In this document: positions 35,878 through 47,982 of the stretch, one piece after another | Position numbering within the stretch: the stretch's first letter is position 1 | Layout of the letters: the number at the start of each line of letters is the position of its first letter | NCBI GenBank assembly: GCA_030386875.1 | Contig: CM059570.1 | Span: forward strand, 29,202,192-29,266,191 | Source of the DNA: Morinoia aosen | Lineage: Eukaryota > Arthropoda > Malacostraca > Amphipoda > Talitridae | Length of the DNA: 64,000 bases | Reading direction: 5' to 3' | Notes under the pieces: generated by a model | What the model was told of the DNA's origin: nothing | The model's input: the letters and a program-made list of their open reading frames with translations, nothing else | Database searches by the model: none | Position numbers and translations under genes: made by a program

Positions 35878-38800
35878 CGAAGAGTTGAATTTCATGAAGA
35901 GTTGAATTTCATGAAGAGTTGAATTTCAAGAAGAGTTGAATTTCATGACGAGTTGAATTTCATGAAGAGTTGAATTTCATGAAGAGTTGAATTTCATGAC
36001 GAGTTGAATTTCATTACGAGTTGAATTTCATGAAGAGTTGAATTTCATGACGAGTTGAATTTCATTACGAGTTGAATTTCATGACGAGTTGAATTTCATG
36101 ACGAGTTGAATTTCATGACGAGTTGAATTTCATGAAGAGTTGAATTTCATGAAGAGTTGAATTTCATGACGAGTTGAATTTCATGACGAGTTGAATTTCA
36201 TGAAGAGTTGAATTTCATGACGAGTTGAATTTCATGACGAGTTGAATTTCATGAAGAGTTGAATTTCATGACGAGTTGAATTTCATGACGAGTTGAATTT
36301 CATGACGAGTTGAATTTCAAGAAGAGTTGAATTTCATGAAGAGTTGAATTTCATGAAGAGTTGAATTTCATGACGAGTTGAATTTCATGACGAGTTGAAT
36401 TTCATGAAGAGTTGAATTTCATGAAGAGTTTAATTTCATGACGAGTTGAATTTCATGACGAGTTGAATTTCATGAAGAGTTGAATTTCATGAAGAGTTGA
36501 ATTTCATGAAGAGTTGAATTTCATGACGAGTTGAATTTCATGACGAGTTGAATTTCAAGAAGAGTTGAATTTCATGACGAGTTGAATTTCATGAAGAGTT
36601 GAATTTCATGAAGAGTTGAATTTCATGAAGAGTTGAATTTCATGAAGAGTTGAATTCCATGAAGAGTTGAATTTCATGAAGAGTTGAATTTCATGACGAG
36701 TTGAATTTCATGACGAGTTGAATTTCAAGAAGAGTTGAATTTCATGAAGAGTTGAATTTCATGAAGAGTTGAATTTCATGACGAGTTGAATTTCATGACG
36801 AGTTGAATTTCAAGAAGAGTTGAATTTCATGACGAGTTGAATTTCATGAAGAGTTGAATTTCATGAAGAGTTGAATTTCATGAAGAGTTGAATTTCATGA
36901 AGAGTTGAATTCCATGACGAGTTGAATTTCAAGAAGAGTTGAATTTCATGACGAGTTGAATTTCATGAAGAGTTGAATTTCATGAAGAGTTGAATTTCAT
37001 GAAGAGTTGAATTTCATGAAGAGTTGAATTCCATGAAGAGTTGAATTTCATGAAGAGTTGAATTTCATGACGAGTTGAATTTCATGACGAATTGAATTTC
37101 AAGAAGAGTTGAATTTCATGAAGAGTTGAATTTCATGAAGAGTTGAATTTCATGACGAGTTGAATTTCATGACGAGTTGAATTTCAAGAAGAGTTGAATT
37201 TCATGACGAGTTGAATTTCATGAAGAGTTGAATTTCATGAAGAGTTGAATTTCATGAAGAGTTGAATTTCATGAAGAGTTGAATTCCATGAAGAGTTGAA
37301 TTTCATGAAGAGTTGAATTTCATCACGAGTTGAATTTCATGACGAGTTGAATTTCATGAAGAGTTGAATTTCATGACGAGTTGAATTTCATGACGAGTTG
37401 AATTTCATGAAGAGTTGAATTTAATGAAAAGTTGAATTTCATGACGAGTTGAATTTCATGAAGAGTTGAATTTCATGAAGAGTTGAATTTCATGAAGAGT
37501 TTAATTTCATGAAGAGTTGAATTTCATGAAGAGTTGAAATTCATGACGAGTTGAATTTCAAGAAGAGTTGAATTTCATGACGAGTTGAATTTCAGGAAGA
37601 GTTGAATTTCATGACGAGTTGAATTTCATGAAGAGTTGAATTTCATGAAGAGTTGAATTTCATGAAGAGTTGAATTTCATGACGAGTTGAATTTCATGAC
37701 GAGTTGAATTTCAAGAAGAGTTGAATTTCATGACGAGTTGAATTTCATGAAGAGTTGAATTTCATGAAGAGTTGAATTTCATGAAGAGTTGAATTTCATG
37801 AAGAGTTGAATTCCATGAAGAGTTGAATTTCATGAAGAGTTGAATTTCATGACGAGTTGAATTTCATGACGAGTTGAATTTCATGAAGAGTTGAATTTCA
37901 TGACGAGTTGAATTTCATGACGAGTTGACTTTCATGAAGAGTTGAATTTCATGAAAAGTTGAATTTCATGACGAGTTGAATTTCATGAAGAGTTGAATTT
38001 CATGAAGAGTTGAATTTCATGAAGAGTTTAATTTCATGAAGAGTTGAATTTCATGAAGAGTTGAATTTCATGACGAGTTGAATTTCAAGAAGAGTTGAAT
38101 TTCATGACGAGTTGAATTTCATGAAGAGTTGAATTTCATGACGAGTTGAATTTCATGAAGAGTTGAATTTCATGAAGAGTTGAATTTCATGAAGAGTTTA
38201 ATTTCATGAAGAGTTGAATTTCATGAAGAGTTGAATTTCATGACGAGTTGAATTTCAAGAAGAGTTGAATTTCATGACGAGTTGAATTTCATGAAGAGTT
38301 GAATTTCATGAAGAGTTGAATTTCATGAAGAGTTGAATTTCATGACGAGTTGAATTTCATGAAGAGTTGAATTTCATGAAGAGTTGAATTTCATGACGAG
38401 TTGAATTTCATGACGAGTTGAATTTCATGACGAGTTGAATTTCATGTAGAGTTGAATTATATGACGAGTTGAATTTCATGACGAGTTGAATTTCATGAAG
38501 AGTTGAATTTCATGAAAAGTTGAATTTCATGACGAGTTGAATTTCATGACGAGTTGAATTTCATGAAGAGTTGAATTTCACGAAGAGTTGAATTTCATGA
38601 AGAGTTGAATTTCATGAAGAGTTGAATATCACAAAGAGTTGAATTCCATGAAGAGTTGAATTTCATGAAGAGTTGAATTTCATGACGAGTCGAATTTCAT
38701 GACGAATTGAATTTCATGAAGAGTTGAATTTCATGAAGAGTTGAATTTCATGAAGAGTTGAATTTCATGAAGAGTTGAATATCACAAAGAGTTGAATTCC

Positions 38801-39165
38801 ATGAAGAGTTGAATTTCATGAAGAGTTGAATTTCATGACGAGTTGAATTTCATGACGAGTTGAATTTCATGAAGAGTTGAATTTCATGACGAGTTGAATT
38901 TCATGACGAGTTGAATTTCGTGAAGAGTTGAATTTCATGAAGAGTTGAATTTCATGACGAGTTGAATTTCATAACGAGTTGAATTTCATGACGAGTTGAA
39001 TTTCAAGACGAGTTGAATTTCATGAAGAGTTGAATTTCATGAAGAGTTGAATTTCATGAAGAGTTGAATTTCATGAAGAGTTGAATTTCAGGAAGAGTTG
39101 AATTTCATGAAGAGTTGAATTTCATGAAGAGTTGAATATCACAAAGAGTTGAATTCCATGAAGTT
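35878..39165. repeat. 17-bp minisatellite (gaagagttgaatttcat)
   Basis: About 193 copies. Two main alleles, gaagag and gacgag, alternate along the array; caagaag and ttccat are rarer markers. The ttccatga marker appears at about 36655, 37029, 37284 and 37811, spacings of 22, 15 and 31 units, so multi-unit blocks have been copied. Each unit contains ttcatgaa, a palindrome. The last copies (atcacaaagag) diverge before the array ends near 39162. Confidence 0.98.
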
Positions 39166-39690
39166 TTTCAGGTCGGGAGAGGATTGTGATTAATCCAACT
39201 CTGTTTTCAGCTCTTAAAGAGTTCCACACCCTAAAGGGAGGGGATCAGATTCTATTAAAAAGTTCCAGACACTGAGATGCAACATACCCTTAGATAATTT
39301 CTTAGAATATTCTAGCGTTTTTTTATAGCTTCGAATGATTCCTTGTTTATCTGGGAGGATGGGAAATTATTACCTGCCATGAAATTTTGTGTCTGGAAGT
39401 GTTAGGAAACCTAAGATGACCTTAAATGTTTGATGACTTTAAATCTAAGCTAACTTCAGAAAGAAATCTAAGATGACTTCATATTTAAGATAACTTTTGA
39501 GGAAATCTAAAATAACATTACAAGGAAATCTAAGATGACTTCAAATCTAAGGTGACTTCAAGAAATGAGGTACGGGACTTGCGTCTGACTTGACTGTTAA
39601 TCGTTTGATTTTGCAACTCTTGCCGTGACTTGGCAGTCGTCACGTCTGATCCAAAGTCTTCCAGTCACATGACTTCAGGCATGGGAGCTT
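39166..39690. other. Unique sequence with a worn ~27-bp repeat
   Basis: About 520 bp. Between 39410 and 39565 a diverged repeat of aaatctaagatgacttca can be traced five or six times. The final ~60 bases (cacgggtgttttgacttctc) grade into the next array. Confidence 0.55.
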
Positions 39691-42600
39691 AAAGCCACGG
39701 GTGTTTTGACTTCTCAGCCACGCATGTTTTGACTCCAAAGCCACTCGTGTTTTGACTCCAAAGCCTCACGTGTTTTGACTCCAAAGCCTCTCGAGTTTTG
39801 ACTCCAAAGCCTAACGTGTTTTGACTCCAAAGCCACGCATGTTTTGCCTCCAAAGCTTCTCGTGTTTTGACTCCAAAGCCTCACGTGTTTTGACTCCAAA
39901 GCCACGCGTGTTTTGACTCCAAAGCTTCTCGTGTTTTGACTCCAAAGCCTCTCGTGTTTTGACTCCAAAGCCTCTCGTGTTTTGACTCCAAAGCCACGCA
40001 TGTTTTGCCTCCATAGCTTCTCGTGTTTTGACTCCAAAGCTTCTCGTGTTTTGACTCAAAAGCCTCTCGTGTTTTGGCTCCAAAGCCTCTCGTGTTTTGA
40101 CTCATTGCCAATCGTGTTTTGACTCCAAAGCCTCACGTGTTTTGACTCCAAAGCCACGCATGTTTTGCCTCCAAAGCCTCTCGTGTTTTGACTCCAAAGC
40201 TTCTCGTGTTTTGACTCCAAAGCCTCTCGTGTTTTGGCTCCAAAGCCTCTCGTGTTTTGACTCATTGCCAATCGTGTTTTGACTCCAAAGCCTCACGTGT
40301 TTTGACTCCAAAGCCTCTCGTGTTTTGGCTCAAAAGCCTCTCGTGTTTTGACTCCAAAGCTTCACGTGTTTTGACTCCAAAGCCTCTCGTGTTTTGACTC
40401 CAAAGCCACTCGTGTTTTGATTCCAAAGCCTCTCGTGTTGTGACTCCAAAGCCTCTCGTATTTTGACTCCAAAGCCTCTCGCGTTTTGACTCCAAAGCCA
40501 CGCGTGTTTTGACTCCAAAGCCACGCGTGTTTTGACTCCAAAGCCACGCATGTTTTGACTCCAAAGCCACGCATGTTTTGACTCCAAAGCCACTCGTGTT
40601 TTGACTCCAAAGCCTCTCATGTTTTGACTCCAAAGCCTCTCATGTCTTGACTCCAAAGCCTCTCGTGTTTTGACTCCAAAGCCTCTCATGTTTTGACTCC
40701 AAAGCCTCTCATGTTTTGACTCCAAAGCCTCTCATGTTTTGACTCCAAAGCCTGTCGTGTTTTGACTCTAAAGCCTCTCATGTTTTGACTCCAAAGCCTC
40801 TCATGTTTTGACTCCAAAGCCTCTCATGTTTTGACTCCAAAGCCTCTCGTGTTTTGACTCTAAAGCCTCTCGTGTTTTACTCCAAAGCCTCTCATGTTTT
40901 GACTCCAAACCTTCTCATGTTTTGACCCAAAGCCTCTCATGTTTTGACTCTAAAGCCTCTCGTGTTTTGACTCCAAAGCCTCTCGTGTTTTGACTCCAAA
41001 GCTTCACGTGTTTTGACTCCAAAGCCTCTCATGTTTTGACTCCAAAGCCTCTCATGTTTTTACTCCAAAGCCTCTCATGTTTTGACTCCAAAGCCTCTCG
41101 TGTTTTGACTCTAAAGCCTCTCGTGTTTTGACTCCAAAGCCTCTCATGTTTTGACTCCAAAGCCTCTCATGTTTTGACTCCAAAGCCTCTCATGTTTTGA
41201 CTCTAAAGCCTCTCATGTTTTGACTCCAAAGCCTCTCATGTTTTGACTCCAAAGCCTCTCGTGTTTTGACTCTAAAGCCTCTCGTGTTTTGACTCTAAAG
41301 CCTCTCGTGTTTTGACTCCAAAGCCTCTCATGTTTTGACTCCAAAGCCTCTCATGTTTTGACTCCAAAGCCTCTCATGTTTTGACTCCAAAGCCTCTCAT
41401 GTTTTGACTCCAAAGCCTCTCGTGTTTTGATTCTAAAGCCTCTCGTGTTTTGACTCCAAAGCCTCTCATGTTTTGACTCCAAAGCCTCTCATGTTTTGAC
41501 TCCAAAGCCTCTCATGTTTTGACTCCAAATCCTCTCATGTTTTGACTCCAAAGCCTCTCATGTTTTGACTCCAAAGCCTTTCATGTTTTGACTCCAAAGC
41601 CTCTCATGTTTTGACTCCAAAGCCTCTCATGTTTTGACTCCAAAGCCTCTCATGTTTTGACTCTAAAGCCTCTCGTGTTTTGACTCCAAAGCCTCTCATG
41701 TTTTGACTCCAAAGCCTCTCATGTTTTGACTCCAAAGCCTCTCATGTTTTGACTCCAAAGCCTCTCATGTTTTGACTCCAAAGCCTCTCGTGTTTTGACT
41801 CCAAAGCCTCTCGTGTTTTGACTCCAAAGCCTCTCATGTTTTGACTCCAAAGCCTCTCATGTTTTGACTCCAAAGCCTCTCATGTTTTGACTCCAAAGCC
41901 TCTCATGTTTTGATTCCAAAGCCTCTCATGTTTTGACTCCAAAGCCTCTCATGTTTTGACTCCAAAACCTCTTGTGTTTTGACTCCAAAGCCTCTCATGT
42001 TTTGACTCCAAAGCCTCTCATGTTTTGACTCCAAAGCCTCTCATGTTTTGACTCCAAAGCCTCTCGTGTTTTGACTCTAAAGCCTCTCGTGTTTTGACTC
42101 TAAAGCCTCTCGTGTTTTGACTCCGAAGCCTCTCATGTTTTGACTCCAAAGCCTCTCATGTTTTGACTCCAAAGCCTCTCATGTTTTGACTCCAGAGCCT
42201 CTCATGTTTTGACTCCAAAGCCTCTCGTGTTTTGACTCTAAAGCCTCTCGTGTTTTGACTCCAAAGCCTCTCATGTTTTGACTCCAAAGCCTCTTATGTT
42301 TTGACTCCAAAGCCTCTCATGTTTTGACTCCAAATCCTCTCATGTTTTGACTCCAAAGCCTCTCATGTTTTGACTCCAAAGCCTCTCATGTTTTGACTCC
42401 AAAGCCTCTCATGTTTTGACTCCAAAGCCTCTCATGTTTTGGCTCCAAAGCCTCTCATGTTTTGACTCTAAAGCCTCTCGTGTTTTGACTCCAAAGCCTC
42501 TCATGTTTTGACTCCAAAGCCTCTCATGTTTTGACTCCAAAGCCTCTCATGTTTTGACTCCAAAGCCTCTCATGTTTTGACTCCAAAGCCTCTCGTGTTT

Positions 42601-43400
42601 TGACTCCAAAGCCTCTCGTGTTTTGACTCCAAAGCCTCTCATGTTTTGACTCCAAAGCCTCTCATGTTTTGACTCCAAAGCCTCTCATGTTTTGACTCCA
42701 AAGCCTCTCATGTTTTGACTCCAAAGCCTCTCATGTTTTGACTCCAAAGCCTCTCATGTTTTGACTCCAAAACCTCTCGTGTTTTGACTCCAAAGCCTCT
42801 CATGTTTTGACTCCAAAGCCTCTCATGTTTTGACTCCAAAGCCTCTCATGTTTTGACTCCAAAGCCTCTCGTGTTTTGACTCCAAAGCCTCTCATGTTTT
42901 GACTCCAAAGCCTCTCATGTTTTGACTCCAAAGTCTCTCATGTTTTGACTCCAAAGCCTCTCATGTTTTGACTCCAAAGCCTCTCGTGTTTTGACTCTAA
43001 AGCCTCTCGTGTTTTGACTCCAAAGCCTCTCATGTTTTGACTCCAAAGCCTCTCATGTTTTGACTCCAAAGCCTCTCGTGTTTTGACTCTAAAGCCTCTC
43101 GTGTTTTGACTCCAAAGCCTCTCGTGTTTTGACTCCAAAGCCTCTCATGTTTTGACTCCAAAGCCTCTCATGTTTTGACTCCAAAGCCTCTCATGTTTTG
43201 ACTCCAAAGCCTCTCATGTTTTGACTCCAAAGCCTCTCATGTTTTGACTCCAAAGCCTCTCGTGTTTTGACTCCAAAGCTTGTCGTTGTTTGACTCCAAA
43301 GCCTCTAGTGTTTTGACTTCAAAGCCACGTGTGTTTTAACTCCAAAGTCACGCGCATTTGACCTTAAAACAAAATGTCTATAATTTCAAGTCCACGTGTG
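39691..43400. repeat. 23-bp minisatellite (ttttgactccaaagcctctc)
   Basis: About 158 copies. The left kilobase is diverse (ccacgcatg, cctcacgtg, cttctcgtg endings) and contains a ~160-bp duplicated block marked by ctcattgccaatcgtg at 40102 and 40262. From about 40640 onward the cctctcatg form dominates, with a ctctaaagcc variant scattered in it. Both ends decay (ccacgtgtgttttaactcc near 43325). Minus-strand frames with a 23-residue cycle (including LWSQNTRGFGVKTREAL) are open in the diverse left part only. Confidence 0.98.
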
Positions 43401-44475
43401 TATTTGATTTCAAAGCGACGTTTAACTTGACTTTAAATCTCTGAAATTGAACTCTTACTCATGAAATGTATCGGAAAATCTCATTAGAAAGGCAATTTAT
43501 AAGCAAATGGCATCCAGTTTCGCACAATTTTTGAATTATTTGACTCCTTCTCCGGACCGCGCGAAGCTATTGGATTGCGATGCAGGTGTAGGATTGTTTT
43601 GCAGAACTAAGGTTGTAATGCATATAGATTAAAAATTGCAATCCAGATTTGGGATTGTATTTTAGATTATGGATTGCAATGCAAATTAAGGATTGCAGTG
43701 TATATTTTGGATTGCGATGCTGGTGTATTGTTGTATTACAAGGTTAGGATTGCAACGAATATAAATAGAGGATTGCAATTCAGATTTAGGATTGCAAACG
43801 ACTTTGGATTGCAACGCATTGCAGGTGTAGGATTGAAATTTGAATTTGAGCATCCTGCGTAAACTTAGGATTATCCCTCTCATTTAGGACAGCAGATCTG
43901 ACTCAGAATTGCACAGCAGAAATAAAACACTTTAGCGAACATCAAAAGAAGATGTGCGCCCAAGTGCTCAGCGCCAAAACTCATCGTCCCATTTTCTTTT
44001 CAGTAAAATCACGCTTTTTCACAGGAGATAATCGATTCTCAATTGGATTTCCTATCAGTATACCAAATTTCATGGCTCTAGGTTTAATAATGAAGACAAA
44101 GGTCCGTTAGGGGGACGCTGTCCTTAAGACCCAAAAATGTTAACATGGTCATGAAAATTACAGTTTATATGCACTCTGGCACTGCTGTCCAAATTCACCA
44201 AAAGAATGGATAAAAAAAACTTGATATGAATGTATAATAATTATATCTTAAGTGCACAGTTATACCAATTATTCAACCAAAAAACTACAAAAACAATAAA
44301 CATCACATTATCAATGAAGTATGCGCATTTTTCTCAGAGAGATCGAAGTTTTCGGGCGAATATTCCCCCTGCTGAATCGAGCTGCTCATGCGCTCGCTTG
44401 AAGCAACAAATCTAGTTATTTTTTTTCAAAAATTGCCACATTTTCTTAGGCTGGCCTCGTGTTTTGAAATACTAT
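43401..44475. other. Unique sequence with a worn ggattgcaatgcag repeat
   Basis: From about 43565 to 43850 the motif ggattgcaatgca recurs about a dozen times at irregular 18-30 bp intervals, an old array. The remainder (43850-44475) is unique and holds no recognised gene; it includes accaaatttcatggctctag near 44063. Confidence 0.55.
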
Positions 44476-45275
44476 TCCAGTTTCATGTAGCTGCCCCAGT
44501 TTCATGAAGCTGGCCCAGTTTCATGAAGCACGCCCAGTTTCATGTAGCTGTCCCAGTTTCATGAAGCTGGCCCAGTTTCATGAAGCACGCCCAGTTTCAT
44601 GTAGCTGTCCCAGTTTCATGAAGCACGCCCAGTTTCATGTAGCATTCCCAGTTTCATGAAGCACGCCAAGTTTCATGTAGCTGTCCCAGTTTCATGAAGC
44701 ACGCCCAGTTTCATGAAGCAGGCCCAGTTTCATGTAGCTGTCCCAGTTTTATGAAGCACGCCCAGTTTCATGAAGCAGGCCCAGTTTTATGAAGCAGGCC
44801 CAGTTTTATGAAGCAGGCCCAGTTTCATGAAGCACGCCCAGTTTCATGAAGCAGGCCCAGTTTTATGAAGCACGCCCAGTTTCATGAAGCACGCCCAGTT
44901 TCATGAAGCACGCCCAGTTTCATGAAGCAGGCCCAGTTTTATGAAGCAGGCCCAGTTTCATGAAGCACGCCCAGTTTCATGAAGCACGCCCAGTTTCATG
45001 AAGCAGGCCCAGTTTCATGTAGCTGTCCCAGTTTTATGAAGCACGCCCAGTTTCATGAAGCAGGCCCAGTTTTATGAAGCAGGCCCAGTTTCATGAAGCA
45101 GGCCCAGTTTCATGAAGCACGCCCAGTTTCATGAAGCAGGCCCAGTTTCATGTAGCTGTCCCAGTTTTATGAAGCACGCCCAGTTTCATGAAGCAGGCCC
45201 AGTTTTATGAAGCAGGCCCAGTTTCATGAAGCAGGCCCAGTTTCATGAAGCAGGCCCAGTTTTATGAAGCAGACC
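44476..45275. repeat. 19-bp minisatellite (cccagtttcatgaagcacg)
   Basis: About 42 copies. Variants: caggs in place of cacg, ttttatg in place of tttcatg, and a tgtagctgt form (cagtttcatgtagctgtcc) that marks repeated multi-unit blocks near 44540, 44600, 44680, 44730, 45020 and 45160. The right end decays through agaccaaatcttctgaagct. Confidence 0.97.
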
Positions 45276-45482
45276 AAATCTTCTGAAGCTGACCAAATCT
45301 TCTGAAGCTGACGCAGATTTTCGGGACGCAAAAATCATTTTGAAAATTTTTCGCAAAACTCACGACCATGAAATGGATTTTGGAACAATTGACGTCGTAG
45401 CGGCGCAGCTGGCAGCGTAAGTTCCTCTGAGTGGACTTAGGCTGCGAGCTGTAGCGCCTGGATATCGTAAACTGTTTTCAAA
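45276..45482. other. Short unique spacer
   Basis: About 200 bp beginning with two decayed repeat units (ccaaatcttctgaagctga), then unique sequence with a GC-rich patch near 45400. No gene. Confidence 0.4.
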
Positions 45483-46000
45483 TCATGCCCAGCAGTTCGT
45501 ATACAAGAAGTGCGGCCGCTGAATGTGAGAGCGTCTGTAAATTTCTGAACGTCTGAATGAAACTGTTATCCTAAAAGTCTTATTAAACCAAAGTTCTGAA
45601 TATCTGAATAATGTCGAAGTTTTTAATACCTGAAGAATACTAAAACTGTGAATGTCTGAGTAATGCCATAATACGGAGAGTTTGAATAATGTCGAAGTTT
45701 TGAATGTCAAAATAATATACAAAAACTCTGAATGTCTGAGTGAAAGCAAAATCGTGTCTTAGGAACGGCAAAATTTTGAACTTCTGAATAATTCTAAAAT
45801 TCTGAAATCTGAAGAATGACAAAACTCTGAACGTCTGAATAAAACCGAAATTCCGAATACCTCTCTGAATTCAAAATTTTGAAAGTCTGAATAATACAGA
45901 AGCACTGAATGTCTGTGGAGTACCAAAAATCTGAACGTCTGAATAAATCCGAAGTTCTGAATGTCTTAACAATGCCAAAATTCGGATTCGGGTGCAGAGC
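45483..46000. repeat. Worn ~30-bp repeat (tctgaatgtctgaataat)
   Basis: The words tctgaacgtctgaataa, tctgaatgtctgagt and gtcgaagttttgaat recur every 25-35 bp across about 500 bp, with substitutions and indels in every copy. Minus-strand frames through it (for example 45483-45749, FKTSTLFKLSV) are stop-poor because of the repeated motif and are not considered genes. Confidence 0.8.
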
Positions 46001-46089
46001 GCATCCTCCGTGGGGAATTGGATCAGCTGACTTTGAGGCGCGGAAATTTCAGAAGTCCTGGAATTTCTAATCATGTTTAGTTATAAACA

Positions 46090-46570
46090 TGTCATGTCAG
46101 ATATTTTCAGGATTTTTCGAATAGGTTCGAAAACTTTTATGCAAGCCTGGGAATATTCAGTTATGCCCGGAAATTTTCAGTTATTTCTGGACTTTTGTTG
46201 CTAAGTCCGTAGATATAATTATTTGTGGTGATTTTCAGTTATGTCCGGCTTTTTTCAGTTAGTCCAACAAATTATCAGTTGTGTCGGGAGGATTTCAAGT
46301 TATTTCAGGGGATTTTCAGTTGTGCCATTTTCCAGTTCTGTCTGTTCTTTTTTCGGGCATTTCAGTGTTTTCAAACGTTTCCGCAATTTTTCAGTTATTT
46401 TCATAGATTTTAAAGTATTTCTTGAAGTTTTTAGTTATTCTCAAAATTTTTAGTTTTGTCTGAAAATTTTCAGTTATTTCTGGATATTTGCAGTAATGTC
46501 TTGAAATTTTCAGCTATGGCCAGAATTTTCAGTAATGTCCGGAAATTACCAGCAATGTTCGTTGAAGATT
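46090..46570. repeat. Worn repeat (attttcagttatgtccgg)
   Basis: About 15-18 diverged copies of a unit near 24-28 bp built on ttttcagttat and gtccggaaat. Identity between neighbours is low, so this is an old array. It immediately follows another worn array of unrelated sequence. Confidence 0.8.
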
Positions 46571-46842
46571 TCACTTGTCTGTAAAATTGCCTTAAAATCA
46601 ATTAATCTAAAGTCTTGTTCGGAAATTTGTTTCCGAACTTGTTCAACTATGTACGACATTGTGCGGTAGGGAATGTAACTGTATGATTATATTTAGAAAT
46701 TAAAGCTTCATTGACGCTTTTTTGATAATATATCCAAAAACAGCAAGCGTAGCAGACAATGTTTTGTCAGGAGAATGTTTTGTATCGGAGATTTTACCGT
46801 GCGTTTGTGGTCTGTGTTAAATATTTTCTGGGTAATATTTGG
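46571..46842. other. Unique sequence, nothing recognised
   Basis: About 270 bp of AT-rich sequence between a worn array and the inverted-repeat element. Confidence 0.4.
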
Positions 46843-47093
46843 AGGGCAAATACTCAGAGTGTCCTAACCCACAAAACACAGAACTTTAGGACACTCAAGC
46901 TAGAGGCGTGGTGTTCATCGCAGGGTTGCCAAACTGGCTTTTCCTAGCCAAGTTACTAACTAGGAACTGAACTAGGAACTAGGCCACTCTGCCTGAAAAA
47001 CATCTACGCCGCTATGAGGTGAAATTATCACTTAATCCACACTCCAGTTTTGACCTCTGATTTGTGGGTTAGGACACTCTGCATATATGCCCT
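46843..47093. mobile_element. ~250-bp inverted-terminal-repeat element (MITE-like)
   Basis: The sequence cagagtgtcctaacccacaa plus one a at 46855-46875 is exactly reverse-complementary to 47061-47081. Similarity continues outward to about 46843 and 47093 with three mismatches. A third copy of the terminal core, ttaggacactc, lies inside at 46886-46896 and can pair with the left end on its own. No internal open frame is present. The short size, inverted ends and lack of coding fit a non-autonomous DNA transposon, but no clear target-site duplication was found, so the superfamily is unknown. Confidence 0.7.
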
Positions 47094-47154
47094 ACATTTA
47101 ATGGTCAGTTGCGGTCTACAAGAGATATTCAAGAAAGGTAAAAGAGTCTACAGA
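47094..47154. other. Short unique spacer
   Basis: Sixty bases with no recognised feature. Confidence 0.35.
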
Positions 47155-47340
47155 AGATTTAAGAAATAGAGTACATTCAGAAAGAAATAGCAATGTATCA
47201 TGAAAAATAGTAATGTTCAATGGAAAATAGGAATGTTAAAAACATAGGAAAAAGGAATGTACAATAAGAAATAGAAATGTTCAGTATAAAATAAGATGTT
47301 AATAAAAATAGGAAATAAGGAATGTACACCAGGAATTTCT
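47155..47340. repeat. Worn repeat (aaataggaatgtacaata)
   Basis: Seven or eight diverged copies of a unit of about 22-28 bp built on aaatag(c/t/g)aatgt(t/a)ca. Divergence is high. Confidence 0.7.
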
Positions 47341-47982
47341 GAATTTTATAGTTAATTAAAATAAATACGTTCATTGACACTTTCTTTTTCTAATTTTTGC
47401 TGATTCATCAAAGACTTCATAATTTAACAAAAAGAAAGTAGGCCACATTTTGCATAATTTTTTAGAGTTTGTCGCTAAATTTCCAGGAGATATTTTCCCT
47501 CGGCCCTAAAATGCTCCCTCGGCGTATTGCATTAGTGAGGCCTCCAGCCACTCAGCCTAAGCCTATTCAGGCAGGCCTAGTTCACTGAAATATAAAAATA
47601 ATATTAATAATTTAGCGACTCTTCAGAGTTGCACAAAATTTCCAAGTGATGATTTAAGTTTTTGCTTTGACAAATTACTCATCAATTCCGTAATTTTTGT
47701 ACGGGGTGTCACAAACTTGTTAGCGATTTCATGAATTTCGACAGAATTTTCGAAACTTTCATGTGATTCAGAAGGTTTTTACCAATTTCTCCATTTTCCA
47801 CGAGGTTTTATAAATATCAGCGCGATTTCATGAATGCCTTTACGAATACGCAAATTTTCACGTAACTTCACAAATTTCATCTCGATGTCACAAACTTCCA
47901 CCCAAGTTCACAGATTTCACCAAAATTTCCCAAAATTCCTCCAATATCCACAAATTTCGAAACGGTTTCACATATTTCTACT
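47341..47982. other. AT-rich sequence with faint periodicity
   Basis: The first 300 bp is unique. From about 47700 to 47980 words such as acaaatttc, cacaaacttc and tcacgaatttc recur every 25-30 bp; an old array is likely but the unit cannot be fixed. A GC-rich patch near 47560 contains aggcctccag and aggcaggcctag. Confidence 0.45.
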
